In this document: positions 33,729-43,400 of the stretch, one piece after another
How the letters are laid out: each line of letters opens with the position of its first letter
Numbering within the stretch: position 1 is the first letter of the stretch
Assembly: GCF_037076455.1 (NCBI RefSeq)
Contig: NZ_AP028679.1
Span: 4,415,192-4,479,191, forward strand
DNA from: Desulfoferula mesophila
Lineage (GTDB): Bacteria; Desulfobacterota; Desulfarculia; Desulfarculales; Desulfarculaceae
Length of the DNA: 64,000 nt
Reading direction: 5' to 3'
Notes under the pieces: generated by a model
The model's database searches: none
Told to the model about the DNA's origin: nothing
What the model saw: the letters and a program-made list of their open reading frames with translations, nothing else
Made by a program: the position numbers and the translations under genes

Positions 33729-33938
33729 TTACTCCCCTTCGGCTTGGTCGTTGTCTTTTTTGTCGGGGTTGGCGGGCAGCTCGCAGGCCTCGGTCAACAG
33801 GTTTTCCACCGTGGCCATGCAGGGTCCGCCCCGCTCGATGGCGTCGTCCACCAGGCGCTCCCAAAGCTCCTTGCCGGGATCGAAGCCCTCTTCCAGGCGG
33901 CGCGGCTTGGACATGATCTCTTTGGGTTCTTTTTCCAT
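33729..33938 (-). CDS. 69-residue hypothetical protein preceding the CoA-transferase/GNAT fusion
   Basis: From the ATG at 33938 (GAGGT upstream) the product is charged and soluble (EEGFDPGKELWERLVDDAIERGG...VENLLTEACELPANPDKK). It has no membrane segment or motif I recognise. It ends three bases before the CoA-transferase ATG, so the genes form a transcription unit, and it may be an accessory of that enzyme. Confidence 0.65.
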   Translation of the reverse strand: MEKEPKEIMSKPRRLEEGFDPGKELWERLVDDAIERGGPCMATVENLLTEACELPANPDKKDNDQAEGE

Positions 33939-34027
33939 AACGCATACCTCGCTGGGGAAGAGTTCATTGTAGGATAAAAATTCCCGCGCACAAACGAAAT
34001 AGGTGCCGCGCCGCAAAGCCGGCGGTC

Positions 34028-34858
34028 TCAGCGCTCCCAAGCGGGCAGCTTGCGGCCCAGGAACTCCTCCAAACGGCGGTTGTAGGGGCCATAGAAGGCC
34101 AGCAGGCGTTCCCTGGCCTCCGCGCTCATGGGCGAGTAGCGGCGCTTGACCAAGGGCCCCCGGCAGACCTGCTTGATCCAGTGCTTGGGCACGTACCTTT
34201 GATAGCGGTTGTGCTCCAGGAAAAAGGCGTGCAGCGGGTTGTCCCAGGTCATGGCGGAATTGGAGGCCCTGGTCATCTCGGGGCAGCGGAAACCGGGATC
34301 CACCCCCAGGAACTCGAAGCAGCGCTCGAACGTCGCCTCCGGGTCTTGCTTCAGGTCCTCGAAAACCAGCACCAGAAGCTGCTCGCGCTCAAACCACTCC
34401 AGATAGCTCTCCAGCTGCTCGATGTACACCCCCCGGCTGAAATAGCCCCGCTCTCCATGACGGTACTCCGGGGTGAGGGCCACCTCCATGGCCTGCTCAA
34501 AGGAAAGGGGCTCGGCCAGAAAGCGGCGGTTGTCCCAATACTGGGAATAGGCGCGGTCCACCGGGTTGCGCAGCACCGCGATGAGCTTCACCGTGGGCAG
34601 CATCTCGTGGATGCGCCGGGCCACGCCCGGCTTGCAGATATAGCCCGGCGAGGCCTCGCCCACCGCCTGGGCCCGGGCCGGGGCCTCGGCGAAGACCGAG
34701 CGATAGTAATCCACCCCTCGGCGGTAATGGTTGTCGTGGAAGAAAAAGTTCACTTCCTTGACGTCGGGCATGAATATTTCGGGGTGGCGGCGCATCACCT
34801 GGAAAAGCGAAGTGGTGCCGCTGCGTTGGGCTCCGATGACCAGAAAATCAGGAATCAT
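34028..34858 (-). CDS. PAPS-dependent sulfotransferase family protein
   Basis: The 276-residue protein begins MIPDFLVIGAQRSGTTSL, the 5'-phosphosulfate-binding loop, and contains RNPVDRAYSQY, the 3'-phosphate-binding segment. This is the arrangement of heparan-type N-deacetylase/sulfotransferase relatives. It transfers sulfate from PAPS to a carbohydrate or lipid hydroxyl or amine. The acceptor is unknown. No other polysaccharide gene is adjacent, so it looks like an isolated accessory gene. Confidence 0.88.
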   Translation of the reverse strand: MIPDFLVIGAQRSGTTSLFQVMRRHPEIFMPDVKEVNFFFHDNHYRRGVDYYRSVFAEAPARAQAVGEASPGYICKPGVARRIHEMLPTVKLIAVLRNPVDRAYSQYWDNRRFLAEPLSFEQAMEVALTPEYRHGERGYFSRGVYIEQLESYLEWFEREQLLVLVFEDLKQDPEATFERCFEFLGVDPGFRCPEMTRASNSAMTWDNPLHAFFLEHNRYQRYVPKHWIKQVCRGPLVKRRYSPMSAEARERLLAFYGPYNRRLEEFLGRKLPAWER

Positions 34859-34985
34859 GCTGCCTATCCGGTTCGATGCCGACCAGGCAGGGGCCCTGGC
34901 GGTGTTTGGATGGCCGCCCCGCGTTCTTGTCGCTCCCCGCGAGCCGAAGGTGATACCGGCTGATTAAACCACTAAAAACATCGGC

Positions 34986-35014
34986 TTGGCGTATCCATCC
35001 AAATGCCATAGACT
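34986..35014 (+). promoter_or_regulatory. possible promoter for the AEC transporter
   Basis: TTGGCG (34986-34991) and TAGACT (35009-35014) are 17 bases apart and about 80 bases before the start. Both boxes depart from consensus, so this is tentative. The rest of the 34859-35096 gap shows nothing clear. Confidence 0.35.
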
Positions 35015-35096
35015 CTAGACCTAATCGCCCCTATGGTCAATGGAACATCAACTTCATGGGGCGGATTAAGTTCGCTCCCGGTCGGGGAGGACCACG

Positions 35097-36020
35097 GTGA
35101 GCCAGATATTGGACAACGTGCTGCCGGTGTTCGTGCTCATGGCCCTGGGCCGCCTGGTCATGGCCAGGGGCTGGGCTCCGGCCAGCTTTTTCACCATCTC
35201 GGACAAGCTCACCTATTTCATCTTTTTCCCGGCCCTGCTCTTTCTCAAGATAGGTTCGGCCGGGGCGGAGCTTAGCGCCCCCCCGGCCCTCATTTCCGCG
35301 GTGCTGGCCTCGGTGGCCGTGGTCTGGCTCCTGAGCCTGGTCTACGCCCGCCTGGCCGGGGTGAACCCTTTTCAGGCCGGCACCTTCAGCCAGGTCAGCT
35401 ATCGCTTCAACACCTATGTGGGCATGGCGGTGATCTTAAGCGCCTTCGGCGAGGAGGGGGTGGCCCGCTTCGGCATCATCATCTCCATGGCCATTCCCTT
35501 CATCAACCTGTTGGCCGTCTCCACCCTGGTGTGGTATTCCCAGGCCTCTTACAGCGGGGCCCAAAAGGCCAAGCTGGCCTTCAAGGCGCTCCTGGCCAAT
35601 CCCCTGATCCTGTCGTGCCTGGCGGGCATCGCCTGGGCCCACTCCGGCCTGGAGCTGCCGCTTTTCCTGCGGCGCTCCCTGGCCTTGGCCGGAGGGCTCA
35701 GCCTGCCCCTGGCCCTGTTGTCCATCGGCGGCTCCCTGGCCCTGGACAAGCTCAAGGGCCGGTTGGCGCTCAGCCTGTTGTCGTGCCTGTTGAAGCTGGT
35801 GGTGCTGCCCCTGGTGGGCTGGGGCCTGTTGTCGTTGGCCGGGGTGCAGGGCCTGTCCCTGGCCGTGGCCATGGTCTTTTTGGCCCTGCCCACGGCCACC
35901 AGCGCCTATATCCTATCCACCCAGATGAAATCCGACGCCGACCTGGCCGGGGCGGCCATCGTGTTGACCACCCTGGTCAGCTTTTTCAGTCTTTCGGCGG
36001 TGTTGATGATCTTTGCCTAG
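35097..36020 (+). CDS. AEC (auxin efflux carrier) family transporter
   Basis: A 307-residue membrane protein with about ten helices, starting at GTG 35097 after GGGGAGG. Family segments include NVLPVFVLMALGRLVMARGW at the start and the repeated GGLSLPLALLSIGGSLAL and ALPTATSAYILSTQM near the ends of the two halves. Bacterial members export malate, malonate or other carboxylates by secondary transport. The substrate is not determined. Confidence 0.85.
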   Translation: MSQILDNVLPVFVLMALGRLVMARGWAPASFFTISDKLTYFIFFPALLFLKIGSAGAELSAPPALISAVLASVAVVWLLSLVYARLAGVNPFQAGTFSQVSYRFNTYVGMAVILSAFGEEGVARFGIIISMAIPFINLLAVSTLVWYSQASYSGAQKAKLAFKALLANPLILSCLAGIAWAHSGLELPLFLRRSLALAGGLSLPLALLSIGGSLALDKLKGRLALSLLSCLLKLVVLPLVGWGLLSLAGVQGLSLAVAMVFLALPTATSAYILSTQMKSDADLAGAAIVLTTLVSFFSLSAVLMIFA

Positions 36021-36057
36021 CCCCCTGGCCTATGCTAGGGTCTATTCAGGAGACCAA

Positions 36058-36249
36058 ATGAGCAAGCTGAACGTATTTCTGATAAGAGCCGCTGCCGGTC
36101 TGTTGGGCGGTTTCCTCCTGTGGCGTTTTTTCTTCCACCAGACCACCCCCTGGTGGACCTTTCTGGTGCTGGCGGTGATCGTGGTGGCCGCGGCCTACGC
36201 CTCGGAAATCTGGCGACTCAAGAAAAAGCTCGAAGATAAACAGCCCTGA
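36058..36249 (+). CDS. 63-residue two-helix membrane protein
   Basis: The ATG at 36058 follows AGGAGA. The product has two hydrophobic segments (FLIRAAAGLLGGFLLWRFFF and WTFLVLAVIVVAAAYASEIW) and a short basic tail (RLKKKLEDKQP). Function is unknown. It lies 37 bases after the AEC transporter on the same strand and may be co-transcribed with it. Confidence 0.65.
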   Translation: MSKLNVFLIRAAAGLLGGFLLWRFFFHQTTPWWTFLVLAVIVVAAAYASEIWRLKKKLEDKQP

Positions 36250-36296
36250 CCTTGCAGCCATAGAGCGCTCACCAACTTGCCCCCAGGGAGGCGCGC

Positions 36297-36860
36297 ATGA
36301 AGGTGTGGTTGCTGGTTTTGGTTCTGGGTTTGGCCTGCTGCCAAGCCTCTGGCCCGGCCCTGGCCGCCAAGCCGGCGGCGCCGGAGCCCGCGCGGTCCGA
36401 CGTTTCGGCCCGCAACGCGGTGGACAAGGGCTGGACCTACTTTGACCGGGGCGATCTGCGCAGGGCGCTGCGCCTTTTCCATCAGGCCGCCCAGGCCGTC
36501 CCCACCTTTGCCCCCGCCTATTTCGGCCAGGCCTTTGTCTATTCCCGGCAACAGCGCTGGGACCTGGCCGAGACCAACTACCTCAAGACCCTGGAGCTGG
36601 ACCCCGACTTTGCCGAGGCCTACGGCAACCTGGCCGTGGTGTATTGGTCCCAGGGTAAGGCGCCCCAGGCCGCGCCCTTTGTGCGCCGCTCCTTGGAGCT
36701 GGCCCCCCAGGACCCCATGGTGCATGAAAACGCGGCTTACTATTACTTTGCCGTGGCCAACTACCAGGCCTCCTGGCGCCACCTGGAGCAAGCCCGCAAG
36801 CTGGGGGCCCGCCCGGACCCCGCCTTTGTGCGGGACCTGCGGGCCAAGATGTCCAACTAG
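36297..36860 (+). CDS. exported TPR-repeat protein
   Basis: The 187-residue product starts with a secretion signal (MKVWLLVLVLGLACCQASGPALA), which could be cleaved after ALA or lipidated at the Cys in LGLACC. Three or four tetratricopeptide repeats follow, from about residue 42, for example ALRLFHQAAQAVPTFAPAYFGQA, WDLAETNYLKTLELDPDFAEAYGNLA and LAPQDPMVHENAAYYYF. It probably scaffolds envelope proteins. It converges on the methyltransferase gene across an R2 repeat. Confidence 0.8.
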   Translation: MKVWLLVLVLGLACCQASGPALAAKPAAPEPARSDVSARNAVDKGWTYFDRGDLRRALRLFHQAAQAVPTFAPAYFGQAFVYSRQQRWDLAETNYLKTLELDPDFAEAYGNLAVVYWSQGKAPQAAPFVRRSLELAPQDPMVHENAAYYYFAVANYQASWRHLEQARKLGARPDPAFVRDLRAKMSN

Positions 36861-36873
36861 CATTTATAGGGAT

Positions 36874-36916
36874 TTGTTGGGCTTCGCTGCGCCCTACCCA
36901 ACCTACGCTATTGCTT
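36874..36916. repeat. R2 short repeat, copy 3 (solitary)
   Basis: TTGTTGGGCTTCGCTGCG to CCCAACCTACGCTATTGCT sits alone in the 76-base space between the convergent TPR and methyltransferase genes. This shows that R2 can occur without R1 or R3. Confidence 0.85.
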
Positions 36917-36936
36917 AGGTTGCGCCGGGCCGCGGG

Positions 36937-37791
36937 CTATACCCAGGCCACCATGAGGTGCGAAGCCCCGCCGACCCTGAGGCCATCCTCCCGGCCGCCG
37001 AAGTACCTATCGTTGAGGGCGGCCGAGTCCAGGTCGGAGACCTGGCCGAAACCCAGGGCGGCCAGCTCCCGGGTCAGCGCGGCGGGCTGGAACGCCGAGC
37101 GCAGCGGCTCGCCGGCGGCCTTGGTAAAGGCCCCGATGGCCTCGCGCACCCGGCGCTCCCGAGGGCCCAGGCCTGCCGGGTCCAGGATGTAGTCGAACAC
37201 CACCCCGCCACCCGCCGGGCCGGAGGCGATGTGGCCCAGGGTGGCCATCACCGCCTCGGGCTCCAGGTAGGGCACCACCCCCAGCCAGGAGAAAAAGCTG
37301 GGCTTGGCCGGGTCGTGGCCCGCCCGGGCCAGGCCTTGGGCCAGGGTCTGCTGGTGAAAATCCAGGGGCACGTAGGTGAGGCCCTCCGGGGCTCTCAGGC
37401 CCGCCTGGGCCATCAGCTCCCACTTCCAGGCCTGGGTGGCGGGAAAGTCCACCTCAAACACCCGCAGGGCCTCGGGCGGGTGAGGGTTGCGCAGGGCGAA
37501 GGTGTCCAGCCCGGCCCCCAGCACCACGTATTGGCTCACCCCCCGGCCCACCGCCCGGGCCAGCTCGTCCTCGGCCAGGCGGCTGCGCGCCGCCACGAAG
37601 CCCCGCAGATAGGGCGAGATGGGCGAGGTCTCGGCGATCTGGGGATTGGCCCTGAGGGCCCCGGCCCGCTCCGGGCCCAGGATATCCAGGGCTATGGGAT
37701 CGTCCAGGACCTTGGGGTGGTCCAAAAGCTGGTGGGCCGCCCGAAGGGTGGCCACCCTGAGGGCGGTTCGGCTGGGTTTGCCTTCCTGCAT
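36937..37791 (-). CDS. TIGR00027/LCMT-type SAM-dependent methyltransferase
   Basis: From the ATG at 37791, with CAGGAGG at good spacing, the product is 284 residues. It has SRTALRVATLRAAHQLLDHPKVLDDPIAL at the start, the SAM loop VVLGAGLDTFALR and FEVDFPATQAWK, matching the TIGR00027 family related to leucine carboxyl methyltransferases. These are common in actinobacteria and polyketide producers; the substrate is unknown. The longer frame to 37839 lacks a ribosome site. Confidence 0.8.
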   Translation of the reverse strand: MQEGKPSRTALRVATLRAAHQLLDHPKVLDDPIALDILGPERAGALRANPQIAETSPISPYLRGFVAARSRLAEDELARAVGRGVSQYVVLGAGLDTFALRNPHPPEALRVFEVDFPATQAWKWELMAQAGLRAPEGLTYVPLDFHQQTLAQGLARAGHDPAKPSFFSWLGVVPYLEPEAVMATLGHIASGPAGGGVVFDYILDPAGLGPRERRVREAIGAFTKAAGEPLRSAFQPAALTRELAALGFGQVSDLDSAALNDRYFGGREDGLRVGGASHLMVAWV

Positions 37792-37986
37792 GCCTGGGCC
37801 TCCTGGCGAGAGTGGCTGCACCGGGCCGGGCGGGCGCATTGCCGCGCTAAATGCCTGCCCCTTCTTTTAAGGCTACCCCCAGCGCGCCCGGATTACAGCG
37901 GCGATAATGGCGTGGAATCTTGGTAAAATATATGTACCGACTCTTAGCCGCCCTCCGAATACCGTATTTGCCGCCATCGTAGGGAA

Positions 37987-38033
37987 TTGTTGGGTTTCGG
38001 GCTAAGAAGCCCCACCCAACCTACGCTATTGCT
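37987..38033. repeat. R2 short repeat, copy 4
   Basis: TTGTTGGGTTTCGGGCTA to CCCAACCTACGCTATTGCT, immediately before R1 copy 3. The preceding 37792-37986 stretch holds no gene or structure I can support. Confidence 0.8.
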
Positions 38034-38087
38034 CTAGTTGGGCCTAATAGTGGAGGGGTTTGTTTCCACCCTCCGTTTTCCAGAAAC

Positions 38088-38299
38088 AGCCGTCATCGCG
38101 AGGAGCATCCCGGCAGGGGATGCGACGCGGCGATCTTCGCTTTCCCCCAAGCGGGAAGGTTTGTGGCGCGGCGGGCGGTGAGGCCGTGTCTGGCCAGCGC
38201 GGGCATGACGAAGGGAAACGGAAGATTGCCGCGGCCGGGCAGGAGGGGCGGCCTGCTTCGGCCGGACACAGGCCGCTGCCCGGCCTCGCAATGACGGCT
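38088..38299. repeat. R1 interspersed repeat, copy 3 (~212 bp)
   Basis: It has the same 16-base inverted ends as copy 1 and is almost colinear with it throughout, including GCATCCCGGCAGGGGATGCGACG near the left end. It differs mostly by point changes. It sits in the 920-base gap between the methyltransferase and the NCS2 permease. Confidence 0.85.
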
Positions 38300-38418
38300 A
38301 TTAGCTGGAATTTAGGCGCGGCAAGGCTGGGGTCTGTATAGGCTCGTTGGTGCCCGGGTGGCGTCCGCTTGGGGCGGAGATAGCTTCGTCGCTTCGCTCC
38401 TCGCAACGCCAAGGGGAT

Positions 38419-38460
38419 TTGTTGGGCTTCGCCGCGCTCAACCCAACCCACGCTATTGCT
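38419..38460. repeat. R2 short repeat, copy 5
   Basis: TTGTTGGGCTTCGCCGCG to CCCAACCCACGCTATTGCT, downstream of R1 copy 3. A fragment of an R1-like sequence (CGCTTCGCTCCTCGCAACG) lies just before it. Confidence 0.8.
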
Positions 38461-38562
38461 TGGATTGCGCCCTGAACAATCCCCCTCCCCGCGGCACACC
38501 AGACGCCGCAGGGCAAGGCGGCAGGGTGCGCTATTGCTTGGAGAGCCGTCTTTGAGCGGATT

Positions 38563-38675
38563 CGCCAGGGGTTCGTGGGCAAGGCGTCCGGCGAGTGCAG
38601 GCCGCAGGCGTAGCCAAAGCTCGAGGCCTGAGCGATGCCGGCAACACAGTCCACGGGCGCCTGGCGGAGTCGCCC
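38563..38675. repeat. R3 interspersed repeat, copy 3
   Basis: CGCCAGGGGTTCGTGGGC to CCACGGGCGCCTGGCGGAG, with the conserved AAGGCGTCCGGCGAG and GAGCGATGCCGGCAACA blocks. It ends about 35 bases before the stop of the permease gene on the minus strand. Confidence 0.75.
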
Positions 38676-38711
38676 TGAGCGCTGCCTGACGCTGCTTGGC
38701 GAAGCCGCCGC

Positions 38712-40049
38712 TTACAGGCGAGAGGCCGGTGCCTCCGCGCCTTTATGTTTCCTGAAAAATACGTGCTCCAAAAGCAGGGCCACCACCAGGCCCATGACGA
38801 AGCCGTTGCCCAGGATGGGCCGGGCCAGGGGATGCAGGGCCTGGCGGGCCGCCTCGGGCATGAAGCTGACGATGACCCCGGCGATGAGGGCCATGCCCAC
38901 GGTGGCCCCGCTGGCCCAGGTGGGCGTCCTGCCGCCCTCCAGGAGCAGGTGCAGGGCGGCGTAGACGCTCTGGGCCATGAGGGTGACCAGCACCGCGCCC
39001 ACCACCGGGTTGGGCACCAGGCCGAACACCGCCAGCCCGCCGGGCCACAGGGCCAGGGCGGCCACCGCCGCCGCCATGGGCAAGAGGGTGTAGCGGCTGG
39101 CGCTCTTGGTGCTCACCACCACCGCCGGGCTCACCGAATAGGTCACCGGCCCCAGGGAGCCCATGAGCCCGGCCATGACCCCGCCCAGGCCGGAGACCGC
39201 CACCCCCCGGTTGGCCCGGCCGTCCATGCCCGGAGCTTTGATGAGCCGCCCGGTGGACTCGATGGTGGCCAGCTCGTTGCTGATCAGGGCCAGGTAGCAC
39301 AGCACGAAGGCCGCGATCACCCCGGGGTTGAACTCCAGGCCGACGGGAAACAGGCGGGGCAGGCCGCCCAGGCCCCCGCCCGGCCAGGCGGGCCAGGGCT
39401 CCAGGCCCAGGGCGTAGTAGGCCAGGCTGCCCAGGAACAGGCCCATGAGCAGCACCGCCGAGGACCACAGGCCCTTGAGGCGGTATTGGGCCAGGAGCAT
39501 GACCAGCACCAGGCCCAGGCCGAAGAGGAAGCCGCCGGAGAGGCCCCGCGCCCCGGCGGCCGGGGTGTAGAGCAGCTTGCCCATGGTGGGGGTGAGGCTC
39601 ATGGCCACCAACAACAGGGTGCAGGAGAGCACGGTGGGGGTGTAGAGCCGCCCCAGGCGGGCGGCCAGGCCGCTGACCCCGGCCAGGGCGGTGAGCCCCG
39701 CGCCCACCACCACGGCCCCGGCCACCGCCGCCTCGCCGCTGGCGATGGTGGCCAGGGTGCCCACGATGAGCACCGCCGAGGGCCCCACCTGGCCGGGCAG
39801 CTTGTGGCCCCAGAGTATCTGGGCCGCCTGGGCCGCCGCGGTGACCAAGAGCAGGCGCTGCATGTAGGCCTCCCGCGCGGGCCCGTCCAGGCCCCAGGCC
39901 TGGCCCACCACGTCGCCCAGGACCAGGACGCCGGGCACCAGGATCACCAGCCACTGGGCGGCCAGCACCAGGGTGGCCCCCAGGGGAGGCCAACGGTCCA
40001 GGGGGTAGAGGATTTCCAGGGCGCTGGTTTGCGGCTCACATTCAGGCAT
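38712..40049 (-). CDS. NCS2-family nucleobase (xanthine/uracil) permease
   Basis: The 445-residue membrane protein has twelve to fourteen hydrophobic segments. It shows the NCS2 segments GPSAVLIVGTLATIAS, the transport-path SNELATIESTGRLIKAPG and NRGVAVSGLGGVMAGLMGSLGPVTYS. The Glu in ELATIE lies where the substrate-binding Glu of UraA/UapA is found. It probably imports a purine or pyrimidine base with protons. Downstream lies the R3 repeat; upstream genes are divergent. Confidence 0.85.
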   Translation of the reverse strand: MPECEPQTSALEILYPLDRWPPLGATLVLAAQWLVILVPGVLVLGDVVGQAWGLDGPAREAYMQRLLLVTAAAQAAQILWGHKLPGQVGPSAVLIVGTLATIASGEAAVAGAVVVGAGLTALAGVSGLAARLGRLYTPTVLSCTLLLVAMSLTPTMGKLLYTPAAGARGLSGGFLFGLGLVLVMLLAQYRLKGLWSSAVLLMGLFLGSLAYYALGLEPWPAWPGGGLGGLPRLFPVGLEFNPGVIAAFVLCYLALISNELATIESTGRLIKAPGMDGRANRGVAVSGLGGVMAGLMGSLGPVTYSVSPAVVVSTKSASRYTLLPMAAAVAALALWPGGLAVFGLVPNPVVGAVLVTLMAQSVYAALHLLLEGGRTPTWASGATVGMALIAGVIVSFMPEAARQALHPLARPILGNGFVMGLVVALLLEHVFFRKHKGAEAPASRL

Positions 40050-40186
40050 GACCCATTATGGTCCAGCAGGGGGCAAAGCGCCAGGCTTTGAGCGCCGGGA
40101 AAAGCCGGTATAATATCCTCTTAGCCGGCGCCGACAAGAAACCATGCGCCGCCGGGGCGCGCGCCGACCACCCAGCCGGAGAGCCC

Positions 40187-40330
40187 ATGCTGGAATTTCT
40201 GCAATCCCTGCCCTCCTGGGCGCTGAACGCCATGGCCATGGCCGTGGGCATTATCCTGGCCGTGGGCATCGGTCTGCTCTTTGGCCGCTGGCTGCGCAAG
40301 ATGAGCGCCAAGCTGCCGCCTAGGGAGTGA
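40187..40330 (+). CDS. 47-residue single-helix membrane protein
   Basis: The ATG at 40187 follows GGAG. The product reads MLEFLQSLPSWALNAMAM, then a hydrophobic helix (VGIILAVGIGLLFG) and a basic C-terminus (RWLRKMSAKLPPRE), an inside-positive single-pass protein. Function is unknown. It lies 76 bases before the PurL gene. The longer frame to 40058 overlaps the permease promoter region and is unlikely. Confidence 0.55.
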   Translation: MLEFLQSLPSWALNAMAMAVGIILAVGIGLLFGRWLRKMSAKLPPRE

Positions 40331-40406
40331 GCCTTGCCAGGCAACCGCCTGCTTGCTAAGATCATGTTTTCCCGTTGCGATACATGTTTAACCCCTGCGA
40401 GGTACC

Positions 40407-43400
40407 ATGGCCCAGCGCCTGGAAATAGGCCTCAAGCCCCAGCTTAACGACCCCGCCGCGGCGGGGCTCATCACCAAGGCCCGCGCCTATCTGGGCCTGG
40501 CCTTGGAAAAAGTTCGGGTGCTCAAGGTCCTGACCTTTGACACCAAGCTGGACGCCGCCCAATTGGAGCGGGCCCGGCTGGAGATTTTCACCAATCCGGT
40601 CACCGAGCTGAGCTCCTTTTCGCCCCTGGCGGGCCAGGTGCTGCCCGGCTTCCACTGGGCCCTGTGGGTGGGCTTCAAGCCCGGCGTGAAGGACAACCAG
40701 GGCGACACCGCCCTGGAGGCCATGGCCGACGCCCTGGGGGCGCGCTTCGGCAAGGACGAGGCGGTGTATTTCAGCCGCCTGTACCTCATCGAGGCCCCCA
40801 AGCTGGACGCCGAGGGGGCCGAGGCCGTCTGCCGCCAGCTCTTGGCCAACGGGCTCATCCAGACCTGGCGGATCATCCCCCGGGGCCAGTGGGACCCCGA
40901 GGAGGGGGTGGGGGTCACCATCCCCAAGGTGCGCCTGGCCCGCCGTCCCGCCTTCAAGAGCCTGGCCATCGGCAGCGACCAGGAGTTGATGCAACTCAGC
41001 GCCGAGCGCGACCTGTTCTTGAACCCGGCCGACGTGCCGGTGATCAGGGCCTACTTCAACGACCCCAAGGTGCGCAAGCAGCGCAAGGCCGTGGGCCTGG
41101 GCGACCCCACCGACGTGGAGCTGGAGTACGTTAGCCAGGCCCGCAGCGACCATTGCAACCACAACACCTTTGGCGGGCGCTACCTCTACCAGGATTTGGT
41201 AAGCGGAGAGCGCCGCGAGGTGGCCAACCTGTTCAAGGAGACCATCAAGGCACCCACCGAGCAACTGGCCGCGGCCAAGGACTGGGTGGTGAGCGTGCTG
41301 TGGGACAACGCCGGGGTGGCCAAGCTCGACGAGACCAACAACTACGTCATCACCGGCGAGACCCACAACAGCCCCAGCAACATGGAGGCCTACGGCGGAG
41401 CCATCACCGGCATCGTGGGGGTCTACCGCGATCCCATGGGCACCGGCAAGGGGGCCAAGCTGGTGGCCGGGCTGTGGGGCTTTTGCGTGGCCCCGCGCGA
41501 CTACGACGGCGAGCTGACCCCGGCCCTGCACCCCCGCCGCCTGCTGGACGGCATCATCGAGGGGGTGCGCGACGGGGGCAACAAGAGCGGCATCCCCACC
41601 GCCTCGGGCATCCTCTACTTCGACCCCCGCTACCTGGGCAAGTGCCTGGTGTTCGTCTCGGCCGTGGGGGTCATGCCCGCCCAGATAGGCGGCGCTCCCA
41701 GCGAGCAGAAGACCACCGAGCCGGGCCAGCTGGTGGTGATGTGCGGCGGCCGGGTGGGAGCCGACGGCATCCACGGGGTCACCGCCTCCAGCGCGGGCTA
41801 CAGCGAGAACACCCCGGCGGGCCACGTGCAGATCGGCGACCCCTACACCCAGAAGAAGATGCACGACTTTTTGCTGGAGGCCCGCGACGCCGGGTTGGTG
41901 CCCTACATCACCGACAACGGCGGCGGCGGCCTGAGCAGCTCGGTGGGCGAGAGCGCCCGCCTGAGCCCCGGCGCCGAGGTGGACCTCAAGAAGGTGCCGC
42001 TCAAGTACGCGGGCCTGGACCCCTGGCAGATCTGGGTCAGCGAGAGCCAGGAGCGCATGACCGTGGCCGTTAACCCGGCCGACCGGAAGGCCTTCATGGC
42101 CCTGGCCGACAAGCACCAGGTGGAAGCCACGGTGATCGGGGCCTTTACCGGCGACGGCAAGCTCAAGCTCACCTACGGCGACAAGGTCTGCTGCTACGTG
42201 GACGTGGAGTTCCTGGAAGAGGGCTTCCCCCAGTGGGAGTTCGAGGCCCTGTGGACCCCGCCCGCGGCCCGGGGGCTCAGCGAGCCGGTGCTCAAGCCGC
42301 CCAGCAATTTCGGCGGCCTGGTGCTGGACCTGTTGGACTCGCCCAACCTGTGCTCCCGGGAGTGGATCAACCGCCAGTACGACCACGAGGTGCAGGGCAC
42401 CAGCCTGGTCAAGCCCTTCGTGGGCCGCGACCAGGACGCCCCTTCCGAGGCGGCGGTGATCCTGCCGGTGCTCACCTCGCGGGCCGGGCTGGCCATGGCC
42501 CAGGTGCTACTCACCGACTACGGCGACATCGACACCTACCACATGGTCACCGCCAGCGTGGAAGAGGCCATGCGCCGCCTGGTGGCGGTGGGCGGCGATC
42601 CCGAACAGGTGGGCGGGGTGGACAACTTCTGCTGGCCCAGCATCATCTACGACCCGGTGACCAATCCGGACGGCCGCTACAAGGCGGCCCAGCTGGTCAG
42701 GGCCTGCTGGGGGCTCAAGGACGCCTGCCTGGCCCTGGAGGTTCCCCTGCTCTCGGGCAAGGACTCCATGTACGTGGACGGCACCTTGACCGGCATCCAC
42801 GGCCTGAGCCAGCGGGTGAGCGGCCCGCCCACCATGATGTTCACGGCCACCGCGCCGGTGCCGGACCTGGGGGCCATCCAGACCCCGGAGCCCAAGCTGG
42901 CCGGAGACTACGTATACCTGTTGGGCCTGACCAACGATGAGCTGGGGGCCGGCGCCCTTTACGGGCTGCTGGGCCACACCGGACTCCACGTGCCCCAGAG
43001 CGACTTCGCGGCCAGCAAGCGGCTGTGCCGGGCGGTGTACGCCGGGCTCAAGGACGGCCTGGTGGCCTCGGCCTGCGTGCCCAGCCGGGGCGGCCTGGCC
43101 CTGGCCCTGGCCCGCATGGTCCTGGCCGGGCGTTTGGGCCTCACGGTGGAGCTGGACGGCGCTCCCGCCCCCGAGGAGCTGGACGCCATGCGCCTATTGT
43201 TCAGCGAATCCACCGGTCGCATGGTGGTGACCGTGGCTACCCAGTGGTGCGACGAGTTCGAGCGTTTACTTGAAAATGTGCCCTGGGCCCGCATCGGCCA
43301 GGTCACCCGCAAACAGGAGCTGGCGGTGAGCCTGGCCGGAGAGCCGGTGCTGGCCCTCACGGGAGCCCAGATGCGCCGGGCCTGGCGGCGGCGCTTCGGG

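Noticed and set aside
31734..33977. 747-codon plus-strand frame opposite the CoA-transferase/GNAT gene
   Set aside because: No ribosome site, no domain, His/Ala/Gly-rich antisense composition; the minus-strand gene has clear motifs.
37792..38711. CRISPR array in the repeat-rich gap
   Set aside because: Repeats are of three different kinds, not regularly spaced, and no cas gene is present.
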